Shown here one piece after another: positions 1-12,562 of a stretch of DNA of 64,000 bases. The DNA comes from Spirometra erinaceieuropaei (Eukaryota > Platyhelminthes > Cestoda > Diphyllobothriidea > Diphyllobothriidae): NCBI GenBank assembly GCA_902702965.1, contig CACRXP010000005.1, forward strand, positions 3,318,925-3,382,924, read 5' to 3'. Numbering within the stretch: position 1 is the first letter of the stretch; the number at the start of each line of letters is the position of its first letter. Below the pieces are notes generated by a model that ran no database searches, was not told where the DNA came from, and saw only the letters and a list, made by a program, of their open reading frames with translations. Position numbers and translations under genes: made by a program.

Positions 1-164
1 ATGTCTGCCCATGCAGATTCACTGAGCAAACATAAAAGCAAAAATAGAACAACGCTTCCCAAAAGTGTTTTGGCGCAGCTCACATTAAAATATCCACGAC
101 GAATTAGTGTAATGTCAGGTTAGGCGGTTTGCTACCTGTCTGTATTCCAAGAGTTACATGCATA

Positions 165-857
165 AAAAACATGAATAACAATATTTATTCTTCTGTACAG
201 TCGGTAGAAAATCACATCCTCTTCTAATTTAATAGCCGAAGTAAGGGTATAATTCCGTTTTAGAAAAAGCTTCTAATTGTGGGATTTTTAACGCAGGGAA
301 ATGGCCGTTAATAAAAATTCATGTCTCTCCATTTACCATTGTAGCTTGTAAAATTAACAATACGGCCTAAATCCACTGCTAAGTTTCATTAACCCCATAT
401 AGTCTTCTCTTGATACCGTAGAGAAATGTATGGATTTCCGTACACAGAATATGCACGGTTAGAAGTTTTGAAATCCAGAATGCAAGTGTAACGGCAGGTC
501 GTTTTCAGTATTATTCCCTTTCTTTGGGTGTGAAATTGGACGATGACGTAATTTTCTAGCAAAGGAGAAAACAAATGCATTTTTTGCATGTTTTCTATGT
601 AATATAATTTAATTTCTAAGGTATCCAAAATAAATGAGGAAAATGCACGCTACATAAGTAGCCAGTTTTTTGCGGGATGTAGTTTTGCATGTAACCGGAA
701 AGAGGTTCTTTCGAAAGCAGACATCCTGAGGCAGATGGATTATTATAAACTTTTTTGCATGATGATAAGTTTTACAATCCTACTTAATTAACTCTTTCGA
801 AGTGGAAACACATTTCGGAATTTCGGTTGACATTTCATGAGTTAGCTCACCTACTGT
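165..857. repeat. Foldback-family repeat, left-truncated copy
   Basis: The right end reads CATTTCATGAGTTAGCTCAC at about 832-851 and then CTACTGTAC, the family terminus. The inner part (about 165-250) matches the left-arm segment containing the TATTCATTCTTTT and GAAAATCAC motifs of the intact copy at 32860-33853, and the middle (270-500) matches its non-palindromic centre on the opposite strand. The outer part of the left arm is missing. No coding capacity is seen. Confidence 0.75.
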
Positions 858-1189
858 ACATCTTGAAGGCATTTACCATGGCAGTGTGTTTGGGCGTCCC
901 TCCCACGGGGATGGTCGTTTTTAACATGTGTAGAACCATGCAAACATAAAACCACATTGTCGAACAAAATCAGCGTCCACAACAGGGGGGGTCATGCTTT
1001 CGATCAATTAGAAAACTTCCTAATCTTTTGCTCACTGCATTTAAAAATTACATATATGCAGAAGGTAAGCCGCAAGCAAAGCAATGCGATGGTCATGTTG
1101 TTTTCAACCAATAAAACTTACCAGGTGACAAAATAACTTCGGCCCGTTTAAATGAAGAATTGGCTGTGTGCGTTGTTGCGGCACGAACT
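858..1189. other. Unassigned spacer
   Basis: This lies between the foldback copy and the long interspersed repeat. I see no gene, RNA motif or simple repeat in it. The inverted partner copy may extend into it, but I could not align that by eye. Confidence 0.5.
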
Positions 1190-4100
1190 CGCAACGTCAC
1201 AGGCGTCCGAAAGTGCTCATCGCGGTTTCTGATTTAAGTCACCTACTCTGTGTGTGTGCCGCAGTGCCTTTCATAGTTGGATTAAGTGTTTACGCTATTT
1301 AACTCTAATGCACTATTGTAATACGAGAATAACTTATTGAAAATCACACGGTAAATATCATTTCAGACTGTACGTATCTGCTTCTTAAGGGGAAACACCA
1401 GTCGGGCATTCTCCTCAGATTTTTTTGCTGTTCACTTCGTTTTGCAAGCGGCCATGCTTGCACGAAAATCCTGCTGCAGATCAGTGAGAACCCATAAACC
1501 GTATGCTAACTGCCTCTATGCAAACGCATTGTCACGAACGTTCATCAACAAAAAGGCTTTGAGTCACTTTTAGTTGTCACCTTAATATTGGAAACGAGTT
1601 TCTGACAGGATGATGCAATGCCGCGATGAAGGTGTCTATGAATTTGCCCGTCTAGGATTCACCGAGGGCTTTTTTTTAACCTAAAGATCTGGTGTTCTCC
1701 AATCCCTTTACAATACATCAGCTAATTGAATGCGTATGAACAGTTAATAGAACGTCCACTATGGAGCATATGTTCTTGTCCGTGTTTGTGCTGTGGTGGT
1801 CATGGGACGGGCCACGCGATGGGGGGCGCTAGACCAACGCTGGAGCTAGATCGAAATCCATGCAGGCGTTATCAGGGATATCCACCCAAAAAGAGACAAA
1901 AATCCAGGGTGGGGTGTGGTAGTCCGCCCATTTGCAGGCTCGCGTCGCGCCCATTGGGATCCGTGCCGCCCTCCCTTTTCTAATTGTATAAACCTCTGGT
2001 CAATGTATATTGTGCACCGGAGTGTTGTGGTGTGCCTAGGTGCAGGTCTTCGTTGTGCAAGCCACCTGAGCCCTCTCCGCACCTCCGGTCTTCTTGACTC
2101 TGTCTTGACACTGGGTGCAGGAGGGGTAGGAGGAGATCATGCGATAGATGCAGTGAAAGTCTACTATCCCTATAAACTAATTGCATGCTGAATTCACCGT
2201 GCTCGTGGAGCAGACAGTGAACACAGTCAGTCACGACGTTCAAACTTTCGGAATGTTAAAGAGACAGACCTAGATGGGACTTACTAATTCTTCGTCTGCA
2301 AACACATACTGACAAAAAACTACTTCAATTTCGGAGGATTTGCGTCACGAGTGCAAGTGAATTCGTTAACCCAATTTGATGCGGCGTGAAGTGGCCAGGC
2401 CTCTTTTCTTTGTGTAAGTAAAACAGCTTTAATAGGACTACTCCATGTGGGTTCAGCTTCGTTGTATGTTCTTTCATTGGCGCATCTCAATTATTGCTTC
2501 GTGATATTTAAAATGCTGTCATACTAAAAATATGCATGACGGTATATACCCTCTCTTACTTGCTGTAGTGTACCGACATACCGTTCTCCAGAAAAGTCGA
2601 ACAGCTCAGGTCAGACTAGAACTATGATCTCCCCTACCCTTACTTATATTTGAATGAATGACCAACTCCTACAGCATTATACGGAGCGGAAAGTGTACTT
2701 GATTCATGGCAGAGGAGCATTGCAGAGAAACCAACACATATCTGCATGTACAAGTGGTACAGGTATATCGATAGCTACCGCAAAATGTCGATCAGAACTT
2801 AGCGTCTTGTCCCTCGCCCCCGAAGGACTTAATACCATTGGTCCGTTTTTATTTTTGTTTTACATGGTCCGTCCCGGTCAGCAGAACTGCTTCGTTACGC
2901 CTTACCCTAAGCAGCATGGTCAGAACGTAAGGGGTAGGGAGTCTATTAACTCCACGCTGCCTGACTTTCTCACGCAAATGGTGACACTTTAGTTTCGGGA
3001 AATTCAGACAATGCGCACAGAGTACGGTATAGCCTGCATGCTATAAATAACGACTGTCTGGAAATTCATCTACCAGATACGCAGATTTGTTGATCACGAT
3101 GTCGCTTTGTTTACGCAAAAGCCTCCATTGAACGGTTTGGGGAGCCCATGACTGAAATGAACGCCCACACGTCGCCTGCTCTGACAGTGTGTAGAGTCAG
3201 TCGTGAGTCTTGGCAAAGTAGTCCGCTTAACGGAGGGAGGTGAGGAAAAGTAGCCTTTGAGTCTGCATTTTGTAGTGCCTCCCTCCCATTGCTCAGGTAA
3301 ATTGAGAAGAAAACTTTGTTTTTGTGTCTGAGCTACTGTTCCCTAGGTGATCAAAACAGTTTTTCGACCAAACCGCTGTGATTTCACGTCGAAAAAAAGA
3401 AAATGTAAGGCTGTTTTTGTTCTCCTTTCTGTGCAGGCAGGAAGATTACAGGCTTTGTTTTATTGTCTACTTCTCAGGACTAGACATATAGCACTCTGCG
3501 TGAAACTTCCTCGTTGTTTAAAAATAGAAATCTACTGGGGCTGCAACGAACCTGGATTAATTGCACTCCGAATTTGAAACACGCTTTAGCATCACTTGGA
3601 AAAACTCGTTATGGGGGACCTGTAAATTCAGGCTTTGGCAGTGAACATTAAAAATTTTGCTACCCTTACAGCGGAAATCCACCAAGAAGTCAATCAAGGA
3701 AAAGACAACACGCAGTACGTCTAGTTCACTGAAGGGTGTTTGACCATATCATCTTACAAGTGCATATGCAGACGAGAGAAAAGCCAATGTAATAATATCT
3801 GCTGGCCAATGCCAATTTCCCTGAAACGGCTTTGGATGCTTAAGCGATTTTTGACAGCATGTTTAGCACTTCTAATAATGCACACAGATAATAAAATGTT
3901 AAGCTAAGAAGGGCAAATTGTAACGGCGAATCCTAGTGTCTTCCATGCTGGAAGATTCTGTTGATTTCACTATTGATATTAACTACATACATATCTGATT
4001 CCGCGTTTATATAGTCATGCATGTTGCCGATCTTCTTTCTTTTAATCATCATATGAAAAGTCAGAGGTGACGAGGGAAGTGGATACTGTCGATTTCTGGG

Positions 4101-4552
4101 TGAGCTTTAAGAGATTGTAGTGTTTCATTCAATAAACCCAATTATGCAAATTAGACTTGTGCTTATTTACCTTGCACTATGCTCAACTAAGGACCACATG
4201 TTAATAGGAATTGTCACAAGACGGAACAGTTAATGAAAGTTTAGGGAAAATTTGGAGACTACCAGAGACTCTGCTGATAAGCATCTGCCATGACGTATGA
4301 AACCCGTTGAATACGGTGAAGGCACGAAAAGTCAGATTCCACTATTGTGTGCCCTAAAGATAACTTGGACGTAAAACCCAACACCATGGTCTTGCAAATG
4401 GTGACCAGCGAAAGACAGTATAAATAAAGTCATCGTTTTTCATAATGTTCGAATTCAATATTTAGGCCAATATTCAGGGTCACAGAACGATGTTATAGAA
4501 AGCTAAGCAATAAGTTTATGTGGAATCCACTGGCTCACAAGGTGGTATACAT
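1190..4552 (-). repeat. Long interspersed repeat, copy A (inverted relative to copy B)
   Basis: Read as reverse complement, this block matches 26860-30800 in the same order. 4190-4500 matches 26870-27200, 3590-4100 matches 27260-27720, 2530-3330 matches 27990-28760, 1730-2180 matches 29740-30070, and 1190-1620 matches 30300-30780. Divergence by eye is substantial, with many small indels. Open frames in it are short and not conserved in partner copies, so I treat it as non-coding. It is directly followed by a foldback copy at 4553, the same neighbour order seen in the other copies. It could be a degenerate DNA transposon or an untranslated part of a large retroelement; the class is unknown. 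Confidence 0.75.
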
Positions 4553-5482
4553 AAGCGTTCTCGACTCAAAATGATTACTTACGTAGGATTGTATTATTAA
4601 TCACCCTGCAGCATACTGTCATGATAACTCAGTTATTTCAGCATGCCGGTTTTAGAATGAACGTCTTTTCGTCTGTTTGCCAAAGACCATACTCTGTATG
4701 AAATGGCTACTTATGTGGCATGAATTGTTCTCATATATTTTCGATGGTCTTAGATATTCAAATACATTTTATGGAAAACAGGAATAAAAATATTTATTCT
4801 TTTTTATATTTGGTAGACAATTAGGTCATATCCCAATTTTATACTCGAAGGAGAAATATAATTCGGTTCTCATAAACTTATCCGATTCCCGACTAATTTT
4901 GAACAGACCTGCCATTACACTTGCATTCAGGGTTTACAAACTACAAACCGTATATTTTCTGCGTACGGAAAACCATTCATTTCTCTACGGTATTCCGTAT
5001 ATTTAGCAGTGGAATTGAGACATATTTTAAATTTTTACAAGCGACATTAATAAATTCTGAGACATAATATTTTATGAACAGCCAGTTCACGGCATTAAAC
5101 ATTTCATAATTAAAAACTTTTAAAACCGAAGTATGACCTTCCTTTAAGTGCAATACATGAAGAAGACGTACTTTTCTACTGAATGAATAGAAGAATGAAT
5201 ATTTGTGTCCATGATATCCATGAAATTTAATAAAATTTATAGAAGCATAAAAAATTAATGAGAAAAATTCACACTATTTATGCAGTCATTTTCTACAGGG
5301 TATAGTTTTTGGATGCGGCCGGAAAGAAGGCTCTCGAATGCCAGCATCTCTAGGTAACTTAAATGGCATAGAATTAAGTTGCATCATGATTGATATTAAA
5401 ACCCTACTCAAGCAAACTTTTCGAAACGAAAACAAATGTTGGAATTTCGGTTAAAGTTTCATGAGTTAGCACACCTACTGCA
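4553..5482. repeat. Foldback-family repeat, nearly full-length copy
   Basis: The left arm (about 4560-4890) and the right arm (about 5110-5482) are inverted repeats of each other. Both carry the family blocks: CAGCATA plus cytosine-poor flank, TGATTTTCGATG-like, and TATTCATTCTTTT-like. The right terminus is CATGAGTTAGCACACCTACTG. The outermost left terminus (GTAGRTGTGC...) is missing, so the copy starts inside the arm, next to long-repeat copy A. The centre at about 4900-5100 is non-palindromic. Confidence 0.75.
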
Positions 5483-6010
5483 AGTAACCATTTTTAACAA
5501 AGGGTGCTGTTTACAGACAGTCGGCAAAAAGTTTGTTCAAACACCAGTAGCCTAAAGTAACTGGGTTGTCATGGAAGTATGCTGCACGGCGATCAATATT
5601 ACAACTCTTTCAATGCAGGACAAATTGGATTTCATACTCAATAATTACATTTTACAATCCACCATAGATAACCTCTTCATGTCTATGTCTGACAGACTTT
5701 CTGCCGTTATTAATTCAAATGGACAATGAACAAAGTACTGATTTTTTGCATCTGCTTCTGTCCTTAATTATTTTTGCCCTTTTATGCGCCCTCATCCTTT
5801 ATACGCCATCATACGTAGCATTTATGAACTTGGTTGTAATATAGGCGTTTCTCGAAAATGTGACTTCTGTCGAAAATTATTTATTTTTATCTCAGTAAAT
5901 AATATTTTCTAAACCAAACTTTGCTTTATTTCTTTGCCACATCTCTATTTTCCGCTATCCGACTTTGAAAGCCGTAGTGTTTACCGATTCTGCGTTAAAG
6001 TCGTTTACCT
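5483..6010. other. Unassigned AT-rich spacer
   Basis: No recognisable coding, RNA or repeat structure was seen here. Confidence 0.5.
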
Positions 6011-6011
6011 A

Positions 6012-6123
6012 TGTTAATTCATGACATTTCATGAGTTAGCACAAGTACAGTAAGTAATCTTTTTAAGTCGAAATCGCGTTTTAGAATTCTGGTAAACATT
6101 TCATGAGTTGACACTTCAACGGT
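6012..6123. repeat. Two right ends of the foldback family, about 70 bp apart
   Basis: CATTTCATGAGTTAGCACAAG at about 6026 is followed by a second terminal segment ending CATTTCATGAGTTGACAC at about 6112. The sequence between them corresponds to the last 70 bp of the family right arm. This suggests tandem or nested terminal fragments. Confidence 0.6.
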
Positions 6124-6464
6124 ACTTTTAACGTCGTATTAATCAACAGATAACCGTAACGCTAGACTCTGTGAAACAAACTTACTAATCAAATTCTCCG
6201 GAGAGTAATCTGGCAGAACTCGCGTCCGAACAGCTGGCTAGTACTTACGTGTTTTCTACTATGAGCTTTCACAATAGACAGCTATGACCAGGCAACAAGA
6301 CTTGATGTCAGCATAGTCGACGCTGGTCAACTAGAGTCATTTTCAACAGCTAGCGTGCTTGAATAACTGTGCCTGTTTTGGGTGACATAGGTCTTCTTCA
6401 TGGGAAATGACAGGGAGTTATTTGTAGAATTGCTTACTTTACGGTTAAGTGTATATTTTTTGAC

Positions 6465-6705
6465 CTCCAGTGAAAAACTGCATTCGGTTAAAAATGATTA
6501 CTTATGCGGTACACATTGTTTCCGTTTACTTTCAATGCCTTATTAGATTTAAGTATGCTTATTATAAAAACGCAAAAGCCCATGTCTTATATATCCCTTT
6601 GGTATGAAATTACGCTTTCTTTAAATAATGCACTCAAAAATGCCTTCTGCCTTCAAACGCAGCCTTAAATCATGATCCTTTTTAAGACCGTGCAATATGT
6701 ATTTG
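6465..6705. repeat. Foldback-family internal fragment
   Basis: Diverged left-arm blocks occur in family order: AAAAATGATTACTTATG, a TACTTTCAATGCC block, GAAATTACGCTTTCTTT, then TTTTTAAGACCGTGCAATAT. The last block also occurs in the copies at 7400 and 13310. Termini are absent. Confidence 0.5.
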
Positions 6706-7015
6706 TGTGCTTATTTTCCTTACTGACGACACTGGTACTAGCTAAACGTCCAGACACGCGTAGTTTGCAATCTTGTGCCAGTGTTTGACGCTGCGGCGAG
6801 GGGTTTGCTCATCAGAGCCTTAAGCAAATACATGTGCTGTCAGTATAGTGAATCATCACATGTGAGTTCCTTTCTGTAGACGGTACACAACTTGTGGACA
6901 GAAACCACCGTGTGCAAATGCAACGACGTATTGGACTAAAAATGACTCCAACATGTAAAAACACTTATAAAAGTGGAAGTTCTAATTTTAAGCATGAAAT
7001 TTGAGGAAAGCGTAA

Positions 7016-7430
7016 TTTGCTACCAAATACAGTAGGTGTGCTAACTCAAGAAATGTTAACCGGGATTCTGAAAGGCATTTTCAACTCGAAAAGGCTACTT
7101 AAGTAAGGTTGTAAAGTTAACTACCGCGCGAAATAACCCAAAGACATTTGAGTTACTTCAGAATGCCGAGGTTTGAACAAACCTTTTTCGGCCGCCTGTA
7201 AAAGCAACATTTTATCAAAAAGTTACTCCCAAAGTAGTACGAATTTCGCTTATTGATTTTCGATAGCCCTATAAATGTAAACATATGTGATAGAAAGCAT
7301 ACCCAAACTATTATTTTCCACTCATTTGGATGTAAAAACTACGTTGGGTTGGAATTTATACATAAAACAGTGTAATTTAATTTTAAAAATGTTTGTAATT
7401 ATGAGAATTTTTAAGACCGTGAAAACGGGT
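7016..7430. repeat. Foldback-family repeat, left arm only
   Basis: It starts with CAGTAGGTGTGCTAACTCA and follows the left arm through the TTGATTTTCGATAGCCCT block to about 7330. A short centre-like piece containing TTTTTAAGACCGTG (about 7408) comes next. The right arm is missing and long-repeat copy C begins directly after it. Confidence 0.7.
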
Positions 7431-8935
7431 CTATAGTGGCTTGACATCTGTTGGCTAATGCCAATGTCTGTGAAACGATTTTGGGTGCCTACGAGATTCC
7501 TGGCAGCATGCTTAGCACTTCTAATCAAGCACAGAAATAATGAGCTAGTTTTTTTGCTAAGAAGGGTACTTTGGAACAGCGAATCCTAGGGTCTTCCGCG
7601 CTTACCTTTAACATTGGTAAAGGGAAGTGAACTTTTTCAAGGCAAAATAATCGCCGGATCCGTTGTTTTCCATCAATTATGCTAGTAACGCATAAATGTA
7701 GGCGGGTTTCTAAAGTTTTAATTGGCATTTTCACATCCAAAATTTTAGAGGTATATTTCTGCATCTAGCAATGCTTGCCGCAGCAAATCTGCGTAGGCTG
7801 TCTTCTTTTGAGATATTCTTCATTCGATCTACGTAGCTGGCCTATCCCATGAAATGTAAACCGAAATTCTGAAGCGTGGTTTTGATTAGAAAGGATCATC
7901 CAGATGTTATATATGTCTAGCAAAATTTGCCAACGCAAATAGACTATCTTGTAAACTTTATAAGTAGCATTAATAATAGGACTACTACAAAGTTGCATGG
8001 AGAGACCTTTTTTCGATATTGAAAAGCCTCATAAAAGCAACCTACTTATTATAGATAGTTATATACCCGTTCACCATCTCCAAAAGAAGACGAAGAAAAG
8101 ACAGGGGCGATGGCAGGACCACACTGTATTGGTGCTGACGTTTCGGAAACTTCCTCGTTTTTATCATCAGAGTGGTCGGGTGTCTGTTCCTGTTGGCTTG
8201 GAGTTGTTCTGTCTCGCCGCCTGTCTCGTTTTAGAGGCCTGCCTGACGCACGAACTCTGACCTGATTTCTGGCTGGGGATTGACTTTGGTCTCTCCGCGG
8301 GCGACCGCTGGCGCTGTGAAAAACTTTGGTGGTAGTTAATTCGGGATTTTTTGTGGAGAGTGGTATTTTCGGACGATCAGAGACAAACGCAATGAAAAGC
8401 CGGTATTCCGGCGTGACTAAAACATCTTGAGACTATGTTGCACAAGAGTGAATATTGCAGCTCTCACTACACAATGCTTAGTAGTCAACGACTTTTTTTG
8501 AGAAGAGCGGTCGAAATTTTACGACATGGTAAGCTACGGGGAGTGTTCCACTAGAACTGTAAAAGTCATGGCATTATCCTTTCCTCAGGTAGCCAGGGCC
8601 CATTGTACTTTTCAGATTACCACTAAAGGATATCTCAAAACATCCTTTGGTATTTATTCCACCGAATACCGAATGTTTATTTGTACTAGAGATATCAAGT
8701 AGTGATATCCTGCAAACAATAAACCAAATGTCTGTTACCTCTGCGTGCATGCAGTGGCAACACCGGGTCAACAGGGTTTATGTGCTGACCGATTTCAAGG
8801 GAAGATGGATATGCTCAAGGGCTTGCGCGGTTTCTCTTCACGTTAGAGCACATTTTTGTGGCTCATGTAAAATAAGGGACTCTAAAGTCCGTTTATTACA
8901 GTCAATGACCGATTTGTCCATCATGTTGACTTTTG
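7430..8935 (+). repeat. Long interspersed repeat, copy C, first block
   Basis: 7610-8030 matches 24120-24530 directly, with shared blocks such as GGTATATTTCTGCATC and GTAGCTGGCCTATC. 8430-8930 matches 24950-25450. 7440-7610 also resembles 3790-3960 of copy A (shared block around TTAGCACTTCTAAT). Small open frames such as 7997-8260 are not preserved in the other copies, so it is best regarded as non-coding. Confidence 0.7.
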
Positions 8936-9283
8936 CATTGACATCTTTCCGATCACCCGTAAAAACCATTTTTTGATAAAAACGATTACATATGCAACAT
9001 AAATAGTTCACACTGAATATCGATGTCCACATAAATCGAAATAATCTGGTTCAAAAATGCACAGATCATTAATTCTTATGTCTACATAAAATGATTGCCG
9101 GCATTCTGAAAGGCTTTTTGGCTCGAAAATTTTACTTAAGCAGGGTTGTAATATTAATCACCATGCAGCATAATTCCACGATAACAGTAACGTAAGTAAT
9201 ACTTTTGAGTCGAGAATGCATTTCAGAATTTTGATAAACATTTCATGATTTAGCACCTCTACCGTACGGGTTTTGATTTCTTT
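8935..9283. repeat. Composite of foldback-family arm pieces
   Basis: A left-arm piece (TTTCCGATCACCCGTAAAAA, then CGATGTCCACA) is followed by a second set of arm pieces. That set includes AGGGTTGTAATATTAATCAC and a right end, CATTTCATGATTTAGCACCTC. It sits exactly between the two blocks of long-repeat copy C, as a similar composite does in copy B. Confidence 0.6.
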
Positions 9284-9760
9284 GGTCGTTTATTTGTACC
9301 ACCTTGTGAGCCAGTGGATTTCACATAAACTGATTGTCTAGCTTTATATAACATTGTTCTGTGGCCCTGAATATTGGTCTAAATATTGAATTAGAACATC
9401 ATGATAAACGATGAATTTATTTATACTGTCTTTCTCTGGTCACCATTTGCAAGATCATGATGCCGGATTTTACATTTAAGGTATTCTTAGGACACACAAC
9501 AATGGAATCTCACGTTTTGCGCCTTCACCCTAGCCGTCGTGGTAGATGCTCATCAACAGTCTCTGGTAGCCTACTTATTTTCCCTAGGCTTTCAGTAACT
9601 GTTCTGACCTGAGACAATTCCTATTAAAATGGGCTACGTATTTAAGCGTAATGCAATGTAACTAAACAAAACCAAATTCTTATGATTGGGAAAGTGTGAG
9701 CAGACAACAGAATCCAAGCTCACTCTTGCCTGGTTTTTCCTTGGAACAGGTTGGGAATGC
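9283..9760 (+). repeat. Long interspersed repeat, copy C, second block
   Basis: 9360-9730 matches 26870-27200 directly: TTTATTTATACTGTCT..., GGTCACCATTTGCAAGA, TTTCAGTAACTGTTC, and TATGATTGGGAAAG. It also matches 4130-4500 of copy A in reverse. Boundaries are approximate. Confidence 0.65.
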
Positions 9761-10640
9761 GGTCCCTTCTGTCCAAGTCCACTGAACGGTATGGCAATCT
9801 CGTTATCCATGACAAAATCATTGAATTTTTTCCTTCGAATAAATATGACTGTTATGACCGTTGCAGCCCGCTCGACTGGGACCGCCCAATACAGGTGTAT
9901 TAAAATGGACAGCAAATTTCTAGACAGTGATGTAAAAAACGACTGAACGCTTTAGATACCGGATTTCACAGTCGCCGCTTTCCCATGCCGCCTGAGATCC
10001 GCCTACGCACGTGACTTAGCCTCCAGGCTTGCCACGCCGACCGATATTCCTCTTTCCACCAATTGGTCGACGCCGGACGAAGTTCGAGCACATGTGCTTA
10101 GTCTGACATTTGCTGGTGAGAACGCTGACTGCAACTGCTTGCAGTGTTGTCTCAATAAGGGCTTGTCCAGCTACCCCTCTTCCTTGCCTCCTGAGTTTGG
10201 AACTTTCAACTTCTCTGCCATCGCACCCCGACAGCCCACCCATGAGGACGGAAGTGCTGAGTAGATAAAGGTAGTGGGGTGGTGTAATTTTAAAGTGTTG
10301 TTTTTCTGGCAGGCCGCTGTGCCGCAGGCTCCTTTGTATGCAGAAGTGCAATGAAATTAAGAAATAAAAACCAATGGGCCCTAAATTTTTTGTAGTCATG
10401 TGAGAGCCGTTCGGGCAGCGAGGTACGTAATTTGCATACCAGTTGAAAACAGTTTACATGATTTCATATCTTTAAATATCCGACTTTCACTGCAGGTAAT
10501 GTGTTACCGGATTTCACTTGCGTCATACAATGTTCTTTTTGGTTCTGATTTGTCGCAGGGGCGAATAGCTGACTGTTTTTTTGTATTTCATTGTGTGTTC
10601 CACCACACGAAATGTAAAACGAAATTGCGAAATATGGTTT
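9760..10640. other. Unassigned region, locally GC-richer (9960-10250)
   Basis: A minus-strand frame of 127 codons (10016-10399) is open but shows no family signature I recognise. It lies in a GC-richer patch where stops are rarer. I do not call a gene. Confidence 0.4.
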
Positions 10641-10990
10641 CATATTGACCAACTGTTGAAAACTCGGCGTCTCGGTGAGATTCGAACCCATGACAGTAAG
10701 GGAAAGGCTTTAGTACGGCCAACACTCTAACCACCTGAGTTACGAGGCCCAGCCGGATGACGCGAGTTTAACCACATTTGGGTCAAGTTACCCGCCCAAC
10801 CCACTGCGACGTCTGGAATTCGCTAAATCTGATACAGTAAGTTGACTTCCGAAGCAGGCTTTCCTAAGTAATTCACCTAGAATCCAACAGAGGACTACCA
10901 GGCTCACGTAATTAATAGATGTTTTGGCAGATTTTAAATAATTCATATCGACCCAATTGTGAAAAACTCGGCTTCTCGGTTTTGATTAAA
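10640..10990 (-). repeat. tRNA-derived SINE-like sequence with intact B box
   Basis: On the minus strand, 10753 to 10665 reads like a tRNA. An A-box-like stretch TAACTCAGGTGGTTAGAG is followed about 45 nt later by a perfect B box, GGGTTCGAATC, then CACCGAGACGCCGAG. The acceptor ends do not pair well, so it is not a functional tRNA. The segment CCAACTGTTGAAAACTCGGC near 10650 recurs in modified form near 10955-10985 (AAAACTCGGCTTCTCGG), suggesting two partial copies or a tandem. A SINE head is the most likely explanation. Confidence 0.6.
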
Positions 10991-11512
10991 ATTTTTTACT
11001 AAGGCGTGTTCTACTATTGATCAACGTTCATTAAGATACCAAGAATTTCACCCTTTGAATACGGTTCTTTCGTGCAAACTGAATAGACAGTGATTATATA
11101 ATTACTACGCATAAGTGTTATTTATCCTTATCGATATTTTCGTTAATACTCATTCATATGCAACTTGTAGGAAATGCGGGCACCCATAATTGTTTTAAAT
11201 TAAGATGATAGCCAGCTACGTCATCTGTATTTGAACAATGGGCATGCTTAATTTTTAAAAATCGCAAAGGTAATTCTTTTTTGCTGTTGACTATTTGCAT
11301 TATGTGAGTTGGGAAGAAATCTGGCGAATGGCCGTATGTTAATTTCATATTAGCTGAAGACACTTATTGCATACGTGTCAGTCAGTGGAAGCGCTACATG
11401 CTATTTGCTTTGAGGCGTATTGTCATAGTGTTTTCTTCTGTTTTGGGATATTTATTGCATAAAATTAACGACTATCTTCGTGTATTATCGCAATGTTTGG
11501 CAAGATGGGGTC
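10990..11512. other. Unassigned AT-rich spacer
   Basis: No supported gene or repeat was seen. Confidence 0.5.
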
Positions 11513-11769
11513 ATGTAGCCCCACCTGATGAACACAATGTTGTTGAGCTTGGCGTTGGTGGTTAGGTTTAGAGATTAGGGTTAAGAGGTTAGGGCAACTA
11601 TTTCTCAACCACTCAAAGTACAACCGCGCATTCTCAATAGCTTTTCTTTTGCCTACAATTACCCGACCTTGTCGCCTGTGTGTTCCCCGGCCCCACCTGT
11701 AAAAACCCCTTTTAACACCTGTCCCGTATAACAAGTGGATGGGGTTTGTTTACTTCAGGTGGGGCTACA
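11513..11769. mobile_element. MITE-like element with 16-bp terminal inverted repeats
   Basis: ATGTAGCCCCACCTGA at 11513-11528 is matched by its exact reverse complement TCAGGTGGGGCTACAT at 11754-11769. The 257-bp interval has no coding capacity. Inside it, 11560-11597 holds degenerate telomere-like TTAGGG units (GATTAGGGTTAAGAGGTTAG). A target duplication is not obvious. The size and perfect ends fit a non-autonomous DNA transposon, but a second copy in the genome would be needed to prove it. Confidence 0.5.
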
Positions 11770-12489
11770 TAGCCACACCTGACCCACTGTGTTTTTATTA
11801 CAATGCCATTTTATTCGAGCATAATGTTTAAATGCAGCTAGTATCTGTCCCTGTTCTCTGGGAACTAGCAGCTTCTATATCTTGTAGATCTTAATATGAA
11901 TGGGAAAACTCATTTACTTTCGGGCCAACGGATTCACTTTGCATATGCCTTTCTGGTCTCCAATAGTATCCGGTTTCAACAGAACGTCGACAAGCATCCC
12001 TGCTTAGCCAATGACCGCGCCAGAGGAAATCGCCAGTATGTAGTCATATGCTCATACTTACATAGTCGTTTCCTTGTTTTTCCTTTTTAAAACCCGTCAT
12101 AAACCTGCTACGCATGAGAAAATCTTTAATTGTGCATTACTGTTAGCCAGGTAGATGATGATATTATCTGCCACCAACTGTTCGCATTTCAGTCCAGTGC
12201 GAAATTGGATATAAAATTATGGTGAAATTATCCGATGCCTTTTTATTCGGACATAATGTTTAAATGCAACTGGCACCTGTAACAACTTGGACATTCGCCA
12301 TAGGCCGGTGACTCATTGACTACATAACTAATGAACCATTTTCATGAATACGCATTGGAAGAACTGCGCATGCTCTACACATGGCCAGAACAAATACCAC
12401 GCTAAATATATTAATCTTTACACACTCTGGGGCCGCTCGGGTAGACTGTTACGCAGCAAACTACTAGCATATGTTTACACGAAAGTGCT
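11770..12489. other. Unassigned spacer
   Basis: Nothing supported was seen. A weak internal similarity (TTTTATTCGAGCATAATGTTT near 11810 and TTTTTATTCGGACATAATG near 12240) suggests a diverged repeat about 430 bp apart. Confidence 0.45.
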
Positions 12490-12562
12490 ACAAGGAACCT
12501 AATGACTGGGACGGCCATTTCTGGGTTGCTAGCCGTCGTCAGTCAGCCAGTACCGGGTTAGG
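12490..12562 (-). repeat. SINE body fragment
   Basis: On the plus strand, GACTGGGACGGCCATTTC and the following CTAGCCGTCGTCAGTCAGCC match the body of the tRNA-derived SINEs at 18950-19010 (minus) and 39460-39510 (plus, reverse complement). The tRNA head is not recognisable in the flank. Confidence 0.6.

Noticed and set aside
10016..10399. 127-codon minus-strand frame as a gene
   Set aside because: It lies in a GC-rich patch, has low-complexity charged composition and no domain, and shows no splice context.
10665..10755. Functional tRNA gene
   Set aside because: The acceptor and anticodon stems do not pair properly despite the good B box.
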